6,557 nt of DNA from Robiginitomaculum sp. (GTDB lineage Bacteria > Pseudomonadota > Alphaproteobacteria > Caulobacterales > Maricaulaceae). Location of the stretch: positions 1 through 6,557 of the forward strand of contig JALWUB010000198.1 in the NCBI GenBank assembly GCA_026993275.1. The letters are read 5' to 3'. The notes under the pieces are model-generated. The model saw only the letters and a program-made list of their open reading frames with translations, ran no database searches and was not told the origin of the DNA. Shown piece after piece: positions 1 to 6,557 of the stretch (its first letter is position 1; the number at the start of each line of letters is the position of its first letter). The position numbers and the translations under genes were made by a program.

Positions 1-4
1 CATC

Positions 5-676
5 ATGTATTCATTGAATAAAAACACATTATGGGCGGGTTTTGCCCTGCCGGTGCTTATCTTGGCCCTGGCCAGTTGTTCTCCCCGGAGCGCCGACACG
101 CCCGCGGCCGGAAAGAGCGCCAAAACCGCCGTGCCGCCCGCCGCCGGAGCCGCCCGGGCGCCGCGCCAGACCGGCGGCCGTTTCATCCTGCGCTCGCACA
201 CCGGCAAGGTGCTGACCGACCAGGATTTCCGCGGCCAGTATCTGCTGATCGACTTTGGCTATACCACCTGCCCCGATGTCTGCCCGACGACGCTGCTCAA
301 ACTGGCCCAGGTGGACAAACTGCTGGGCGATGACGCCAAAAACCTGCAGGTGCTGTTCATCAGCGTCGATCCGGACCGCGATACCCCCGAAGTGCTGCGC
401 CATTATGTCACCAGTTTCGACCCGGCCTTTCTCGGCCTCACCGGCTCGAAGGCCGCCATCGACTCGGTCACCGGAAAATACCATGTCAAATACGCCTATG
501 TGGGCAAGGATTCACCCGATGACATGGACTATACGGTGGATCACACCTCGGCGGTGTTCTTCATGGGACCGGACGGCCGCTTCATCGCCCGCTTTTCCTA
601 TCCCACACCAGCGCAGCAAATCGCCGAGCGCGTGCGCGCCGCCATGCACGCCGCCCCGGCACCCGTCCGGCCATAG
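5..676 (+). CDS. SCO1/SenC family copper-chaperone lipoprotein (cytochrome c oxidase CuA assembly)
   Basis: This 223-residue protein fits the Sco family, membrane-anchored thioredoxin-fold proteins that bind copper and help build the CuA centre of cytochrome c oxidase, also acting as thiol reductants. The N-terminus is a lipoprotein signal: Lys6, a hydrophobic stretch at about 9-23, then a lipobox L-A-S-C with Cys25 as the lipidated residue. A low-complexity Ala/Pro linker (about 26-57) leads to the thioredoxin-like domain (about 58-215). The copper-binding CPDVC motif gives Cys89 and Cys93, the SVDPDRDTPE segment lies at about 120-129, and the distal copper ligand is His180 in the VDHTSAVFF segment. 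All three expected metal ligands are present. Length and order are normal for the family. The ATG at 5 gives a sensible signal peptide, but it is only four bases from the window edge, so an upstream start, the ribosome binding site and the promoter cannot be judged. It converges on the toxin gene, with a 23-base gap. Confidence 0.93.
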   Translation: MYSLNKNTLWAGFALPVLILALASCSPRSADTPAAGKSAKTAVPPAAGAARAPRQTGGRFILRSHTGKVLTDQDFRGQYLLIDFGYTTCPDVCPTTLLKLAQVDKLLGDDAKNLQVLFISVDPDRDTPEVLRHYVTSFDPAFLGLTGSKAAIDSVTGKYHVKYAYVGKDSPDDMDYTVDHTSAVFFMGPDGRFIARFSYPTPAQQIAERVRAAMHAAPAPVRP

Positions 677-699
677 GCACTATTGAGCGCGGCGGAATT

Positions 700-963
700 T
701 CAGAAAAGATCGGAATGGCTGCCGGTGCGCACCAATGTCAGGGCGTCTTCGTCCCGTTTCCAAAGAAGCAGCCAGTCAGGTTCGAGATGGCATTCGCGAA
801 ACCCCTTCCACTGGCCGCCCAAGGCATGGGCCCGGTAGCGCGGCGGCAATGTGTCCCCAGCCAGCAACGCTTTGACCACGCTTTCGAGCCGGACCATGTC
901 CTTGCCGCGCTTTTGCATCCGTTTCAGGTCGCGCGCAAAGCGTTTTGTTGTAAACAGCCGCAC
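700..963 (-). CDS. yafQ: Type II toxin-antitoxin system YafQ family toxin (mRNA interferase)
   Basis: This small 87-residue RelE/ParE-fold protein matches the YafQ branch, ribosome-dependent endoribonucleases that cleave mRNA during translation. It aligns by eye with E. coli YafQ at a constant offset of four residues: KRGKDM near 18-23, then QWKGFRECHLEPDW at 51-64, then RTGSHSDLF at the end. The residues reported as catalytic or important in E. coli YafQ (His50, His63, Asp67, Trp68, His87, Phe91) have counterparts His46, His59, Asp63, Trp64, His83 and Phe87, so it looks catalytically intact. The start is GTG at 963. An in-frame TGA, the antitoxin stop, lies at 969-967, so no longer start is possible in this frame. 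I see no good Shine-Dalgarno, which suggests translation coupled to the antitoxin. It is the second gene of the pair and converges on the Sco gene. Confidence 0.9.
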   Translation of the reverse strand: MRLFTTKRFARDLKRMQKRGKDMVRLESVVKALLAGDTLPPRYRAHALGGQWKGFRECHLEPDWLLLWKRDEDALTLVRTGSHSDLF

Positions 964-966
964 GGC

Positions 967-1230
967 TCAGCGCAGGGAGGCAAACAGCGCATCCGCGTCC
1001 GCCCATTCGTCCAGGGCTTCGCCCGCTTGTGCCTGTTGCATGGCCTCTATGGTGTCCGCATTGGGGATTTTGACATCAAACGGCAAGCCCTTGCGCAACG
1101 CCAATTGCCGGTAAAACAATGTTATGGCTTCGGTTGCTGACAAGCCCAGGTCGTGAAGCACGGCCTCAGCCTCGTGCTTGAGATCCGGCTCCACCCGCGC
1201 CCTTACTGTTTCCGTTTTTGCCAAATCCAT
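967..1230 (-). CDS. dinJ: RelB/DinJ family antitoxin, partner of the YafQ-like toxin
   Basis: This ribbon-helix-helix antitoxin neutralises the adjacent YafQ-like toxin and, as in the family, should repress its own operon. From the ATG at 1230 it has 87 residues: a beta strand around TVRARV (8-13) that would contact DNA, helices at about 15-29 and 31-47, then a C-terminal arm (about 52-87) with DADALF near the end, as in E. coli DinJ (DADDLF). The start is uncertain. A GGGAG (1235-1231) touches the ATG with no spacer, which is too close. A TTG two codons later (1224-1222) lies six bases past GGGAG and gives a protein starting MAKTETVRAR, the same distance to VRAR as in DinJ and close to its 86 residues. 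I report the ATG but consider TTG at 1224 as likely. The reading frame is open up to an ATG at 1353, but that extra 41-residue Cys-rich leader looks non-coding. It precedes the toxin gene and is in the same frame. Confidence 0.88.
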   Translation of the reverse strand: MDLAKTETVRARVEPDLKHEAEAVLHDLGLSATEAITLFYRQLALRKGLPFDVKIPNADTIEAMQQAQAGEALDEWADADALFASLR

Positions 1231-1240
1231 CTCCCAGGCG

Positions 1241-1260
1241 CATGAATATGCCTCTTCATG
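1241..1260 (-). promoter_or_regulatory. Candidate operator of the toxin-antitoxin pair (inverted repeat)
   Basis: CATGAA at 1241-1246 and TTCATG at 1255-1260 form a perfect 6-bp inverted repeat with an 8-base spacer, 10-30 bases upstream of the antitoxin start. Ribbon-helix-helix antitoxins commonly bind inverted repeats in this position to repress their own operon. Only position and symmetry support the call. Repeats this short are common by chance, and I found no convincing -35/-10 pair next to it. Confidence 0.3.
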
Positions 1261-1387
1261 TAGCGCGTTTGGGCCACAAATGCAACTGCCTTCACCGCAG
1301 GCCGGCATGGCTGGCACCAGCGCAGATTGCCACCTGCCCGCCACTTGGCGCATCCGTGATCATGCTCTGCAGATCCGGTCCGAAACC

Positions 1388-3079
<1,692 letters not shown>

Positions 3080-3140
3080 ACTCCCCCCGCTTATCCGGAT
3101 TCATGTGTGCAAAACTGTTACAGAAATCCCGCGCCGAAGA

Positions 3141-3161
3141 AAGGGGCCTTGCAGGCCTCCT
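3141..3161 (-). other. Intergenic stem-loop after the aldehyde dehydrogenase stop codon
   Basis: Read on the minus strand, AGGAGGCC and GGCCCCTT can pair around a TGCAA loop, giving eight positions with one A/C mismatch and one G-U pair. It begins right after the TGA of the aldehyde dehydrogenase and is followed by a pyrimidine-rich TCTTC rather than a true T run. It could be a leaky terminator or an mRNA-stabilising hairpin that sets the dehydrogenase-to-ligase ratio, or it may have no role. The stem is short. Confidence 0.25.
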
Positions 3162-4589
3162 TCAGCCAATCACCGCCTTGATCTCCAGATATTCCTCAAA
3201 CCCCGGCTCGCCCCATTCGCGGCCATTGCCCGAATGCTTGTAGCCGCCAAAGGGCGCCGCCATGTTCAGGCGGGCGCCATTGAGCACCACCTGCCCGGCG
3301 CGCATCTGCGCCGCCACCCGCCTGACGCGGTCCGGCTGCGCCCCCGAAACATAGGCGGCCAGGCCATAATCGGTGTCATTGGCGATGCGCACCGCGTCGG
3401 CCTCGTCCGCATAACCGATTATGCACAGGACCGGCCCGAAGATCTCCTCCCGGGCAATGGTCATGTCGTTGCGGACATCGGCAAACACCGTCGGGCGCAC
3501 ATAATAGCCCCGGTTCAGGCCTTCCGGGCGCCCCGGACCGCCCGCGGCCAGACGCGCGCCCTCTTTCATGCCGGTTTCGATCAGTCCCTGGATCTTGCTC
3601 CACTGGGCTTGCGAGATCACCGGCCCCATGACCATGCCGTCGCTTTGCGGATCGGCAACCTGCACCGCATCGGCAACGCCCGCGGCGATCACCGCCGCCT
3701 CTTCCATGCGGCTTGCCGGCACCAGCATGCGCGACGGCGCATTGCAGCTCTGGCCGGAATTGACGCACATGGACTGCATGCCGCCGGACACCGCCCTGGC
3801 GAAACCGTCCGCATCGAGGTCGTCCAGAATGATGTTGGCCGACTTGCCGCCAAGCTCCTGGGCGACGCGCTTGATGGTCGGCGCCGCGGCGCGCGCCACC
3901 TCGATCCCGGCCCGGGTCGAGCCGGTAAACGACACCATGTCGATGCCCGGGTGCGCCGAGATGGCGGCGCCAACGCCGGGACCGTCGCCATGCACCAGAT
4001 TGACCACGCCGGGGGGCACGCCGGCCTCGTCCAGCACTTCCATGAACACCTGGGCGCTGAAGGGCGCAAGCTCCGAGGGCTTCCACACGCTGGTGCAGCC
4101 CGTCGCCAGTGCCGGAGCCAGCTTGCAGGCAATCTGGTTCAGCGGCCAGTTCCACGGCGTGATCAGGCCGCATACGCCAATCGGCTCGCGGCGCAGCACG
4201 AAACCGTCCTGCTCGCGCTCAAAGGCATAATCGCCAAGGATTTTCACGGCCTCGGCAAAATGGCCCAGCGCCGCCGGCACCTGCGCCGACCCGGCCAGCC
4301 ATTTGGGCGCGCCCATCTCCAGGGTGATGGCTTCGGCCATGTCTTCGGCGCGCTTCTGAAAGGCCGCCATGACGGCATTGAGCAATGCCAGGCGCTCTTC
4401 ACGGCTGGTCTGCGAAAAGCTGGCGAAGGCGCGCCGGGCGGCGGCCACCGCAGCATCCACATCAGCCGGATCGCCCAGCGCCACCGTGCCGCACGGCTCT
4501 TCCGTGGCCGGGTTGATGACCTCCATCATGCGCGCCGCCCTGGGCACCACCCATTTGCCGTCAATGTAAAACCTGTCGATCTCGCGCAT
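3162..4589 (-). CDS. NAD(P)-dependent aldehyde dehydrogenase family protein
   Basis: This 475-residue aldehyde dehydrogenase oxidises an aldehyde to its carboxylic acid. Expected motifs are all present: PWNWPLNQ at 145-152 with the oxyanion-hole Asn147, WKPSE at 169-173 with cofactor-binding Lys170, and FTGST at 221-225. The general base is Glu245 in ELGGKS, the nucleophile Cys282 in NSGQSCNAPSR, EEIFGPV is at 381-387, and PFGGYKHSG is at 446-454. NSGQSCNAPSR, together with a FYIDGKWV start, recalls from memory the CddD-like subfamily (6-oxolauric acid dehydrogenase relatives); the substrate stays unknown. I chose the ATG at 4589 because homologues begin a few residues before FYIDG. The frame is open back to 4739, but that extra 50-residue Arg-rich segment overlaps the rplU promoter and looks non-coding. 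It is the first gene of a probable two-gene unit with the acyl-CoA ligase, divergent from rplU. Confidence 0.94.
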   Translation of the reverse strand: MREIDRFYIDGKWVVPRAARMMEVINPATEEPCGTVALGDPADVDAAVAAARRAFASFSQTSREERLALLNAVMAAFQKRAEDMAEAITLEMGAPKWLAGSAQVPAALGHFAEAVKILGDYAFEREQDGFVLRREPIGVCGLITPWNWPLNQIACKLAPALATGCTSVWKPSELAPFSAQVFMEVLDEAGVPPGVVNLVHGDGPGVGAAISAHPGIDMVSFTGSTRAGIEVARAAAPTIKRVAQELGGKSANIILDDLDADGFARAVSGGMQSMCVNSGQSCNAPSRMLVPASRMEEAAVIAAGVADAVQVADPQSDGMVMGPVISQAQWSKIQGLIETGMKEGARLAAGGPGRPEGLNRGYYVRPTVFADVRNDMTIAREEIFGPVLCIIGYADEADAVRIANDTDYGLAAYVSGAQPDRVRRVAAQMRAGQVVLNGARLNMAAPFGGYKHSGNGREWGEPGFEEYLEIKAVIG

Positions 4590-4681
4590 CTGCCTGGTGC
4601 CTCTGCTGCCTGCCTGTGCGGCCCACCTTAGCGCGCGGGCGCGGCGGCGCAAGGCGTGCTGAAATAGCTCTGCCGGGCGCG

Positions 4682-4709
4682 TTGACTTGGGGACGCTCAA
4701 AGCTATAGT
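4682..4709 (+). promoter_or_regulatory. Sigma-70 type promoter for rplU-rpmA
   Basis: TTGACT at 4682-4687 and TATAGT at 4704-4709 are each one base from the sigma-70 consensus and are 16 bases apart. Transcription would begin near 4716, leaving a 5' leader of about 100 bases before the rplU ATG at 4816. This is the strongest promoter-like sequence I noticed in the window and suits a highly expressed ribosomal operon. The leader has only weak pairing (ATGGC at 4777-4781 with GCCAT at 4793-4797), so I do not call an autoregulatory element. Confidence 0.7.
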
Positions 4710-4815
4710 GCGCCGCTCGCCGCCGCATGGCCTGGCCACGCGGTGCGCAAGTGTGCGAGAGTGTTAACAACCTGATATGGCCGCCCCGCGCCGCCATTTG
4801 AAAATCGAGAAGAAC

Positions 4816-5346
4816 ATGTTTGCGGTAATCAAGACCGGTGGCAAGCAATACAAGGTCGCCAAGGGCGACGTGCTGATCATCGAAAAACTCGACTGCGAAG
4901 ACGGCAAGCCGGTGATCTTTGACCAGGTGCTGATGCTGGGCGATGGCGGCAACATCACCCTTGGGGAGCCGCTGGTCGAGGGTGCGCAAGTGCACGCCGA
5001 ATTGCTGGAAACCCGCAAGGGCGGCAAGATCATCGTGTTCAAGAAAAAGCGCCGCAAGGGGTATCGCCGCACCAGGGGCCACCGCCAGTATGAAACCGTG
5101 GTCCGGGTCAGCGACATCCTCGCCAAGGGCGCCAGGCCCGCCGTCGCCAAGGCAGCAGCCAAACCGGCCGCGAAAAAGGCAGAGGCCAAGCCCGCGGCCA
5201 AGACAAGCGCAGCGAAAAAGACCGCAGCAAAACCGGCTGCCAAAAAGACCGCGGCAAAGCCTGCGGCCAGGAAGACAGCCGCGAAAAAGCCTGCGGCCGC
5301 CAAGAAGACAGCAGCCAAGAAGGCTGCCTCAGCCAAGAAGGACTAG
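4816..5346 (+). CDS. rplU: 50S ribosomal protein L21 with a long Ala/Lys-rich C-terminal extension
   Basis: This is bacterial L21, which binds 23S rRNA in the large subunit. The canonical domain fills residues 1 to about 103: it opens [14 protein letters not shown], carries the basic [16 protein letters not shown] region at about 77-92, and closes with VRVSDI near 97-101. Typical L21 is about 100-105 residues, whereas this protein has 176. The extra tail (104-176) is almost entirely Ala, Lys and Pro. The ATG at 4816 was chosen because it gives the standard N-terminus and has GAGAAG four bases upstream. An in-frame ATG at 4777 would add 13 residues with no family support. The gene is first in an operon with rpmA: its stop is three bases before the rpmA ATG, and its last codons hold the rpmA ribosome binding site AAGGA. 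A strong promoter lies upstream at 4682-4709. Confidence 0.96.
   Translation: MFAVIKTGGKQYKVAKGDVLIIEKLDCEDGKPVIFDQVLMLGDGGNITLGEPLVEGAQVHAELLETRKGGKIIVFKKKRRKGYRRTRGHRQYETVVRVSDILAKGARPAVAKAAAKPAAKKAEAKPAAKTSAAKKTAAKPAAKKTAAKPAARKTAAKKPAAAKKTAAKKAASAKKD
5125..5343 (+). repeat. Degenerate Lys/Ala/Pro repeat tract encoding the L21 tail
   Basis: This tract encodes 73 residues: 32 Ala, 22 Lys, 6 Pro and 5 Thr, with only two acidic residues (one Glu and the terminal Asp). It is built from imperfect units such as KKTAAKPAA and [10 protein letters not shown]. The codons vary (GCC/GCA/GCG, AAG/AAA), so the DNA repeats are degenerate rather than exact copies. Composition and PAKK/TAAK units resemble histone H1-like bacterial proteins and intrinsically disordered nucleic-acid-binding tails. 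The tract stays in frame to a normal stop, which argues that it is translated. Confidence 0.8.
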
Positions 5347-5349
5347 ACC

Positions 5350-5613
5350 ATGGCCCACAAGAAAGCCGGCGGTTCATCCCGCAACGGGCGCGACAGCGCC
5401 GGACGCCGCCTTGGCGTCAAGAAATTTGGCGGCCAAGCCGTCATTCCCGGCAACATCATCGTGCGTCAGCGCGGCACCAAGGTCTATCCCGGCGACAATG
5501 TCGGCATGGGCAAGGACCACACCCTGTTCGCCACCGCCGCGGGCAAGGTGCGCTTTACCCGCACGAAGAACAACCGCTCTGTCGTGTCGGTGCTTGCGCA
5601 AGACGACACATAA
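5350..5613 (+). CDS. rpmA: 50S ribosomal protein L27
   Basis: This is a complete 87-residue L27, the large-subunit protein whose flexible N-terminus reaches toward the peptidyl-transferase centre. The start [16 protein letters not shown], the [10 protein letters not shown] segment at about 20-29 and the [22 protein letters not shown] core at 39-62 are diagnostic. There is no Firmicutes-type cleavable leader, so Ala2 would sit at the mature N-terminus, as in Proteobacteria. The start lies three bases after the rplU stop, with AAGGA seven bases upstream inside the end of rplU, so translation is probably coupled. Length and sequence look normal. An intrinsic terminator follows 44 bases after the stop. 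Confidence 0.98.
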   Translation: MAHKKAGGSSRNGRDSAGRRLGVKKFGGQAVIPGNIIVRQRGTKVYPGDNVGMGKDHTLFATAAGKVRFTRTKNNRSVVSVLAQDDT

Positions 5614-5657
5614 GCCGCGGCGCACACGCTGCCCTGACCGGCGGCCCAGAGTGATCG

Positions 5658-5688
5658 AAGGGAGAACGGGCCGCCGTTCTCCTTTTTT
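5658..5688 (+). terminator. Rho-independent terminator of the rplU-rpmA operon
   Basis: GGAGAACGG (5661-5669) pairs perfectly with CCGTTCTCC (5674-5682) around a GCCG loop and is followed by six T residues (5683-5688). The stem can extend by three weaker pairs using 5658-5660. Stem, loop and T-run match the classical form. It ends 21 bases before the start of the GNAT gene. Confidence 0.92.
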
Positions 5689-5709
5689 CGTGGCAAAAGG
5701 ACAATCGGC

Positions 5710-6231
5710 ATGGATGCACAGCTTGAAACGCAACGCCTGACCCTGGGGCCGTTCAGGGAGTCGGACCTGGACCGGCTGACGGCACTGGCCAACAACATCA
5801 ACATTGCCCGCATGGTCTCGGAAATGCCCCACCCCTATACCCGCAAGGATGCGGCGGACTGGATCGCCAGCCATGATGCCGGGCGCGCCGCAGGCACGGA
5901 CTTTCCCTTTGCCATCCGGCTGAAGGGCGAAGGCCTGGTGGGCGCCATCGGCCTGCACAAGAAGGGCGGCGCCGTATTCGATCTTGGATACTGGATCGGC
6001 GAGCCCTATTGGGGCCGCGGCCTGGCCAGCGAGGCAGCCGCCGCGGTGATGGACTGGGCCCGCACCGGGCTTGGCGTGCGCGAGATCACCGCCTGTTATT
6101 TCGAAGACAACCCGGCCTCCGGGCGGGTGCTGGAAAAATGCGGCTTTGCGCGCACCGGCAAGGCGGGCTCGTGCCAGAGCCTGGGGCGCGGCTGCCCGGC
6201 CAGCAGCATCGCCATGGTCTGGCGCGCCTAG
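5710..6231 (+). CDS. GNAT family N-acetyltransferase (RimJ/RimL-like)
   Basis: This 173-residue acetyltransferase of the Acetyltransf_3 type would transfer an acetyl group from acetyl-CoA to an amine, in the RimJ/RimL subgroup often a protein N-terminus. The family opening ETQRLTLGPFRESDLD is at 6-21. The strand GYWIGEPYWGRGLASEA at 93-109 contains the acetyl-CoA pyrophosphate-binding loop WGRGLA, and DNPASGRVLEKCGF at 133-146 is the typical C-terminal motif. The acceptor cannot be inferred. AAAAGGA ends eight bases before the ATG at 5710, a good ribosome binding site. It follows rpmA on the same strand, as in many alphaproteobacteria, but beyond a strong terminator, and I see no clear promoter in the 21 bases between. 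Its stop codon overlaps the stop of the convergent GMC oxidoreductase gene. Confidence 0.92.
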   Translation: MDAQLETQRLTLGPFRESDLDRLTALANNINIARMVSEMPHPYTRKDAADWIASHDAGRAAGTDFPFAIRLKGEGLVGAIGLHKKGGAVFDLGYWIGEPYWGRGLASEAAAAVMDWARTGLGVREITACYFEDNPASGRVLEKCGFARTGKAGSCQSLGRGCPASSIAMVWRA

Positions 6232-6557
6232 AAATACCGGTCGGCGATGATGTCGCCGACCCGCAGGGCGTTGGCAATCGCGGTCAGCGCCGGGTTGACG
6301 GCGGTGCTGGACACGAACACCGAGGTATCGCACAGGTAAAGATTGTCCACCTCGTGCGCCTTGCAACTGGCATCGACCACCGATGAGGCCGGATCATCGC
6401 CCATGCGCGCCGTGCCGCACTGGTGCGCGGTGCCAAACAGGGGAATGATGGAATCCATTTGCGCCTTGTGGCCCTCCAGGCACTTGCAGATGCGCCCGGC
6501 CTTTTTCATGGTGTCCTGAAAACGCCGGATCAGGCGCTTGTGCGCCACCAGATTGTT
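6228..6557 (-). CDS. GMC family oxidoreductase, C-terminal part (5' end outside window)
   Basis: Only the last 109 residues of this FAD-dependent glucose-methanol-choline family enzyme are in the window. The frame stays open to position 6557, so the true start lies beyond. The visible part matches the GMC C-terminal domain. HQCGTARMGDDP carries the catalytic His, and 43 residues later VNPALTAIANALRVGD carries the partner Asn, consistent with the His/Asn pair of choline oxidase-type enzymes. VDNLYLCDTSVF between them is also typical. Members oxidise alcohols (long-chain alcohols, choline, sugars and others) to aldehydes or ketones. The residue encoded by GTG at 6548 is internal, not a start. 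It converges on the GNAT gene with a four-base overlap. It lies on the same strand as the aldehyde dehydrogenase and acyl-CoA ligase but is separated from them by the ribosomal operon. Confidence 0.93.
   Translation of the reverse strand, partial: NNLVAHKRLIRRFQDTMKKAGRICKCLEGHKAQMDSIIPLFGTAHQCGTARMGDDPASSVVDASCKAHEVDNLYLCDTSVFVSSTAVNPALTAIANALRVGDIIADRYF
6239..6261. other. Perfect 9-bp inverted repeat at the GNAT/GMC convergent junction
   Basis: GGTCGGCGA (6239-6247) is the exact reverse complement of TCGCCGACC (6253-6261), with a five-base loop. It begins seven bases past the GNAT stop and lies inside the last codons of the GMC gene (VGDIIADR). No T-run follows on the plus strand. On the minus strand it is followed by GGTATTTC. 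It could fold in either transcript and act as a weak terminator or 3'-end stabiliser. Alternatively the symmetry may come only from the encoded protein sequence. Confidence 0.4.

Noticed and set aside
1231..1353. Upstream in-frame extension of the antitoxin to an ATG at 1353
   Set aside because: The added 41 residues are Cys-rich, lack family similarity, and would cover the expected promoter/operator region.
4590..4739. Upstream in-frame extension of the aldehyde dehydrogenase
   Set aside because: The Arg-rich leader overlaps the rplU promoter, and family members start near FYIDG. The ATG at 4589 fits better.
4742..4992. GGTGCGCAAGTG occurs both in the rplU leader (4742-4753) and inside rplU (4981-4992), hinting at leader mimicry
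   Set aside because: About one 12-base repeat pair is expected by chance in a window this size, and no supporting structure was found.
4764..5336. Minus-strand frame coding for a repetitive hydrophobic [12 protein letters not shown] protein
   Set aside because: It is the exact antisense of the Lys/Ala tail codons of rplU. The apparent membrane repeats are a by-product of that composition.
5580..5610. Inverted repeat GTGTCG...CGACAC around CTTGCGCAAG at the end of rpmA
   Set aside because: It encodes the normal L27 C-terminus, and the strong terminator downstream already explains transcript ending.

Overview
The window looks like an ordinary chromosomal segment of a GC-rich (by eye roughly 60-65 %, not counted) Gram-negative bacterium, most likely an alphaproteobacterium. 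Support for that placement comes from the order rplU-rpmA-GNAT acetyltransferase, a familiar alphaproteobacterial arrangement normally followed by obgE. A Sco-type lipoprotein with a Gram-negative style lipobox, and an aldehyde dehydrogenase / acyl-CoA ligase pair, also fit. Genus cannot be read from this sequence. There is no tRNA, rRNA, CRISPR array, transposase or phage gene that I can see.

Layout. Positions 5-676 (+) encode a SCO1/SenC copper-chaperone lipoprotein. Converging on it is a type II toxin-antitoxin pair on the minus strand: a YafQ-like toxin (700-963) and its DinJ/RelB-like antitoxin (967-1230), with the antitoxin first in transcription order. Upstream of that pair, on the same strand, lie an acyl-CoA synthetase (1388-3079) and an NAD(P)-dependent aldehyde dehydrogenase (3162-4589). 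These two are probably one transcription unit that turns an aldehyde into a carboxylate and then its CoA thioester. A 226-base divergent spacer (4590-4815) carries a near-consensus sigma-70 promoter for the plus-strand ribosomal operon rplU-rpmA (4816-5613), which ends at a textbook intrinsic terminator (5658-5688). A GNAT acetyltransferase (5710-6231) follows. It runs tail to tail into the C-terminal part of a GMC oxidoreductase (minus strand, cut off by the window end at 6557), and the two genes share a CTAG that supplies both stop codons. No gene-free stretch exceeds 300 bases.

How the genes may work together. GMC oxidoreductase (alcohol to aldehyde), aldehyde dehydrogenase (aldehyde to acid) and acyl-CoA ligase (acid to acyl-CoA) would form a complete alcohol-assimilation route. 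All three are on the minus strand, but they are split by the ribosomal operon, so the link is inference.

The most unusual items are modest. Ribosomal protein L21 carries a roughly 73-residue Ala/Lys/Pro tail resembling histone H1. The toxin and antitoxin lie in the same reading frame, separated by one stop codon and one sense codon, with a non-ATG toxin start. A terminator separates the GNAT gene from rpmA, and a perfect 9-bp stem-loop sits at the GNAT/GMC convergent junction. I found no convincing undescribed multi-gene system.
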